Shown here: in pieces, positions 60,948 to 64,000 of the stretch | How positions within the stretch are numbered: the first letter of the stretch is position 1 | Layout: the number at the start of each line of letters is the position of its first letter | Assembly: GCF_042432825.1 (NCBI RefSeq) | Contig: NZ_JBHLWN010000049.1 | Location: 1-64,000, forward strand | Reading direction: 5' to 3' | Length of the DNA stretch: 64,000 nt | DNA from: Gordoniibacillus chartarius | GTDB taxonomy: Bacteria; Bacillota; Bacilli; Paenibacillales; NBRC-103111 | Program-made: the position numbers and the translations under genes | Notes under the pieces: model-generated | The model's input: only the letters and a program-made list of their open reading frames with translations | The model's database searches: none | Told to the model about the DNA's origin: nothing

Positions 60948-62159
60948 ATGAAGAGCCTGGCTTCGGGAGCGCCCCTCTTTCGCACGCGAGGAAACGCCGA
61001 CTCGGGAAAAGTATCGTTTATTGAGCTGTTTTTCGACTTGGTGTTTGTGTTTGCGGTAACCCAGATTTCCCACTCGTTCTTAAAGCATTTCACGCTTGAG
61101 GGTGCCGTACAGCTCGGGCTCATGACGATGGCTGTATGGTGGGTTTGGATTTTTACAGCTTGGGTCATCAACTGGCTGAATCCCGAGACCCCGCAAGTCC
61201 GGCTTATGCTGATCGCCTTGATGCTGCTCGGATTGGTGATGTCGACATCGATCCCTAAAGCTTTCGAGTCGTCGGGGATGTATTTCGCTATCGCCTATTC
61301 CTTGTTTCATGTAGGCCGAACCGTTTTTACCGTATGGGTGTTTCGTAATGGGGCGCCGGAGCTTCGCGTTAATTTTATCCGCATCCTATGCTGGCTGGCC
61401 TTGTCGGGCTTGTTCTGGGTCGCCGGCGGTTTCGTGAACGACTCGGCTAGACTTGCGCTCTGGGGCGTTGCTCTCCTGATTGAATATGTCGCTCCTTCGG
61501 TCGGCTTCTGGCTTCCGAAGCTCGGCAGAACGCCGACGACCGTATGGGATGTGGAAAGCTCCCATATGGCCGAACGCTGCGGCTTGTTTATCATTATCGC
61601 TCTCGGCGAGTCCATCTTGGTGACAGGTGCGACATTTGCCGAGATCGCTTGGAATCCCGTTACGATCGCTGCTTTTGCTTCCGCCTTTGCCGGGACGGTG
61701 GCGATGTGGTGGATTTACTTCGATGCTACCTCCAAGACCGGGCATTATTATTTGTCCCAGTCGTCGGACCCCGGCAAAATCGCCCGCTCGGCCTATACCT
61801 ATACCCATCTTCTGCTCGTGGCCGGCATTATCGTGTCCGCCGTTGCGGATGAGCTCGTATTGGCTCACCCATTGGGCCCTGCCGGTGCCAAGACGGCGCT
61901 CGTGCTTCTTGGCGGGCCGGCGCTCTTTCTGCTCGGGAATCTGTTCTTCCTGCGCATCGTAGGCGGCATGTTCCCGATTCCGTATTTGGCCGGTCTTGCC
62001 GCGCTAGTTGTGCTGGCGGGCTTCGCCGGCATGCTGCCAGCCCTGCTGCTGTCGATCCTCACGACGCTCCTGCTCGCTGCCGTCTCCATATGGGGGCATG
62101 TATTCTGTAATCAAGTGTCCCGTAAACGCTCGGCACTGTCCCCATCTACGAATATCTAA
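60948..62159 (+). CDS. LtrA-family (low temperature requirement A) membrane protein
   Basis: About 403 residues from ATG 60948 (AGGAGA before it). The N-terminus VSFIELFFDLVFVFAVTQIS is the LtrA signature; about ten membrane segments follow, with HMAERCGLFIIIALGESILV also characteristic. LtrA was linked to growth of Listeria at low temperature; its biochemical role is unknown. Confidence 0.88.
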   Translation: MKSLASGAPLFRTRGNADSGKVSFIELFFDLVFVFAVTQISHSFLKHFTLEGAVQLGLMTMAVWWVWIFTAWVINWLNPETPQVRLMLIALMLLGLVMSTSIPKAFESSGMYFAIAYSLFHVGRTVFTVWVFRNGAPELRVNFIRILCWLALSGLFWVAGGFVNDSARLALWGVALLIEYVAPSVGFWLPKLGRTPTTVWDVESSHMAERCGLFIIIALGESILVTGATFAEIAWNPVTIAAFASAFAGTVAMWWIYFDATSKTGHYYLSQSSDPGKIARSAYTYTHLLLVAGIIVSAVADELVLAHPLGPAGAKTALVLLGGPALFLLGNLFFLRIVGGMFPIPYLAGLAALVVLAGFAGMLPALLLSILTTLLLAAVSIWGHVFCNQVSRKRSALSPSTNI

Positions 62160-62178
62160 TGTTAGGATGCGACTCGCT

Positions 62179-62979
62179 ATGAATGTATCTTACCGACTGA
62201 CGCAGGGAAGGCTGCTGACCGTCTTCCTGTTCATCTTATTGACCGGTGCCGGTGTCGCCGCTCTGCTAAACGATTATGAGGCTAGCCGTGCGCAAGACTA
62301 CGGCTATTACCGCTATGACAGGCTGCGCGCCTCGAACGGCGTCGACCTTCATGTGCTGCGGACGACGCCGGAGCATGTTCGCCTGCAGGCGATCGAGAGC
62401 AACGTCACGGCGACGCCGTACACCGGCATCAACGGGGGCTTCTTCTGGGAGGGCGCGCTGCTCAGCATCGCCGTCGTGAACGACGCGCCGCTTAAGGGTG
62501 CTCCGGGCGACTATGGGTCCGGCTGGTACAATACGGGCGTCGACAGCAACTTGAAGCGCGGCACTCTAGTGTGGGACGCCGCCGCGCAGCGGTACAGCGT
62601 TCAGCTCGTCTCCCATGCCGGCGAGCTGAACGTCACGGACAAGCTCCGCTATTGGGCGCAGGGCGGCGTCAGTATGCATTTGGCCGACGAACGCAGCGCC
62701 GAGCTGGCCCTCACCCAAGAGCAAATGCCGTCTTACGACCAGCCGCATATGCGCTCTGCGCTCGTCTACGACCAAGCGCAGCGGCTGTACATGATCGTCA
62801 CGCCGACGAGATGCACGATTGCCGAGCTTCGGTCGGCCATTATCGAGACGCTTGGCCCCAGCGGTCTTGTCGACGGCGTCTATCTCGACGGCGACGGCTC
62901 CTCGCAGCTGCAGTCCGGCCGCATCCGGCTGACCGGCGACCGCCGCGAAGTGTATCAGATGCTGGCCATTGTGCCGTGA
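62179..62979 (+). CDS. Phosphodiester glycosidase-family (NAGPA/DUF2233-like) protein
   Basis: About 266 residues from ATG 62179 (or 62167). One N-terminal membrane anchor (LLTVFLFILLTGAGVAALL), then the NAGPA-like domain: ATPYTGINGGFFW, RYWAQGGVSMHL, SALVYDQAQRLYMIVTPTR, and GVYLDGDGSSQLQSG. Members cleave phosphodiester-linked sugars, for example in teichoic-acid-like polymers. It acts outside the membrane. It directly follows the LtrA gene. Confidence 0.8.
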   Translation: MNVSYRLTQGRLLTVFLFILLTGAGVAALLNDYEASRAQDYGYYRYDRLRASNGVDLHVLRTTPEHVRLQAIESNVTATPYTGINGGFFWEGALLSIAVVNDAPLKGAPGDYGSGWYNTGVDSNLKRGTLVWDAAAQRYSVQLVSHAGELNVTDKLRYWAQGGVSMHLADERSAELALTQEQMPSYDQPHMRSALVYDQAQRLYMIVTPTRCTIAELRSAIIETLGPSGLVDGVYLDGDGSSQLQSGRIRLTGDRREVYQMLAIVP

Positions 62980-62995
62980 ACGGATGTGGAAACGT

Positions 62996-63067
62996 TTTAC
63001 TATAACTTTACATTCTCTTAATTCTTCAATAATAGTACTCTCTTATACTTATTTCCAAATAAGAGAG
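62996..63067 (+). promoter_or_regulatory. Pho-box-like repeats and a hairpin in the leader of the nucleotidase gene
   Basis: TTTACT (62996-63001), TTTACA (63007-63012) and TTAATT (63018-63023) are spaced every 11 bases, as in PhoP-binding Pho boxes (TT-A/C/T-ACA). CTCTCTTAT (63038-63046) pairs perfectly with ATAAGAGAG (63059-63067), the second arm reaching into the GAGAGGAG ribosome binding site. Control by phosphate and by the hairpin is inferred. Confidence 0.5.
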
Positions 63068-63080
63068 GAGAGTGACAGAT

Positions 63081-64000
63081 TTGAACGTACGCAAAATCAC
63101 CCTTACCGCCGCAGGCGCTTCGCTGATCAGCGCCATGCTGGCCGGCTCCGCCTTGGCCGCACCGCTGAACGCGGTCAGCCATGCCGGCTGGATGCAGAAG
63201 AAGCAGCTGATCGAAGGTGTAGAGAACGGCAACCTGGCTCTGCAGCAGCAGGTGACGCTTGCCGAAGTCGTAACCGTGCTGGCACGGGCGAAAGGCGAGA
63301 AGAGCCTCAAGGCCGACCCGGCTATCCGCCACTGGGCATCCGCTCAGCTGTCGTGGGCGAAAGGCTTTGGCGCCATCACAGCGGAGGAGACCGCCGCACC
63401 GAACCAGAACCCGAAGGCCGCCCGCATTGCGGAGATCGCCGGTAAGGTCGGATATACGCTCGCTCTGTCTGCGGACGCTCCGGTTACTCGCGAGGCGTTC
63501 TTTAACGCATTGGGCGACGCTGCAACCTTACATATTACGATCGGACATACGAACGACGTTCACGGTCATATCGAAGAGAACAAAAGCGGCAAGGAATTCG
63601 GCTATGCCAAGATGGCTACCTTGATCAAGGAATGGAAAGCCGAGAACAAGAACTTCCTGCTGCTGGACGCGGGCGATACGTTCCAGGGCACCGTATTCGT
63701 GAACCAGTTCAAGGGCGAGTCGATCGTGCCGATCCTTAACTATTTGAGCTATAACACGATGGCGGCCGGCAACCACGAGTTCGACTTCGGCTACGAGCAG
63801 CTGCTGAAGCTGCGCGACATGCTGAAGTATCCGGTCATTAACGCGAATGCGTTCAAGGAGGACGGCACGAACCTGCTCCCTCCGGTGTACGAAGCGGAAA
63901 TCGGCGGCAAGAAGTTCGCGTTCCTCGGCTTCGTGACGGAAGAGACTGCGATTTTGACGCACCCGGACAACGTCAAGGGCATCACGTTCAAGGATCCGGT
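63081..64000 (+). CDS. Secreted 5'-nucleotidase/metallophosphatase with SLH-like start (partial)
   Basis: Runs off the window end, so only the first 306 codons are visible. TTG 63081 has GAGAGGAG 10 bases upstream. Signal peptide (LTAAGASLISAMLAGSALAA); an SLH-like stretch (QQVTLAEVVTVLARAKGE); then the metallophosphatase core LHITIGHTNDVHGHIEENK, FLLLDAGDTFQGTVF and MAAGNHEFDFGYEQLLKL with the expected Asp, His and Asn ligands. It would hydrolyse nucleotides at the cell surface and supply phosphate. Confidence 0.88.
   Translation, partial: MNVRKITLTAAGASLISAMLAGSALAAPLNAVSHAGWMQKKQLIEGVENGNLALQQQVTLAEVVTVLARAKGEKSLKADPAIRHWASAQLSWAKGFGAITAEETAAPNQNPKAARIAEIAGKVGYTLALSADAPVTREAFFNALGDAATLHITIGHTNDVHGHIEENKSGKEFGYAKMATLIKEWKAENKNFLLLDAGDTFQGTVFVNQFKGESIVPILNYLSYNTMAAGNHEFDFGYEQLLKLRDMLKYPVINANAFKEDGTNLLPPVYEAEIGGKKFAFLGFVTEETAILTHPDNVKGITFKDP

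Overview
The window looks like part of a Bacillota chromosome, most likely Paenibacillaceae (Paenibacillus, Cohnella or a relative). The signs are strong GGAGG-type ribosome binding sites with frequent GTG/TTG starts, sporulation-phosphorelay protein families, YerC, a YerB-like DUF3048 lipoprotein, a CBO0543-family membrane protein and an SLH-like surface nucleotidase. It divides into two parts at about 47.5 kb.

Positions 1 to about 47.5 kb are most of an integrative and conjugative element (ICE), read almost entirely leftward. From right to left it carries: three cassette-like genes with a repeated double hairpin (44.1-47.5 kb); ParA/ParB; a block of Tad-like (type IVc pilus) genes (CpaB-like, two MinD/TadZ-like, TadA ATPase, fused TadB-TadC, four pilin-like proteins) followed by a stalk-domain protein and a 1272-residue secreted protein (27.2-41.4 kb); a 2425-residue methylase-helicase protein with a TnpV-type gene nested out of frame inside it; accessory toxin, nuclease and Fic genes (14.4-18.7 kb); a polysaccharide deacetylase; an oriT-like hairpin region with MobC, relaxase and PcfB; and the type IV secretion core VirD4, VirB2-like, VirB6-like, PrgI and VirB4. 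One rightward XRE repressor gene sits beside a palindromic operator inside the T4SS block. At the far left is a truncated histidine kinase that begins with an Sda-like domain. No integrase and no left attachment site are visible, so the left end probably lies outside the window.

The right boundary is probably the 3' end of the 23S rRNA uracil methyltransferase gene (rlmD/rumA), a known entry site for mobile elements. From 47.5 kb onward the genes are ordinary chromosomal ones: diacylglycerol kinase-like, CbiX/SirB-like chelatase, YerC, YqfQ-like, an APH-fold kinase, a CBO0543 protein, an SDR, an AdaA-type regulator, DUF3048 lipoprotein, DCC-family thiol oxidoreductase, ring-cleaving dioxygenase, LtrA, phosphodiester glycosidase and the start of a 5'-nucleotidase-like protein. 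Several intergenic gaps here hold short-period tandem repeats.

The most unusual items are: the Sda-domain kinase remnant together with a Spo0E-like gene on one mobile element; the complete-looking Tad-like machine inside an ICE that already has a conjugation T4SS; the TnpV gene overprinted on the giant methylase-helicase gene; an Rpn nuclease gene with a strong internal start plus a separate gene for the same C-terminal part; and the three-copy double-hairpin module in front of parA and two cargo genes. All assignments are from reading the sequence; no database search was run.
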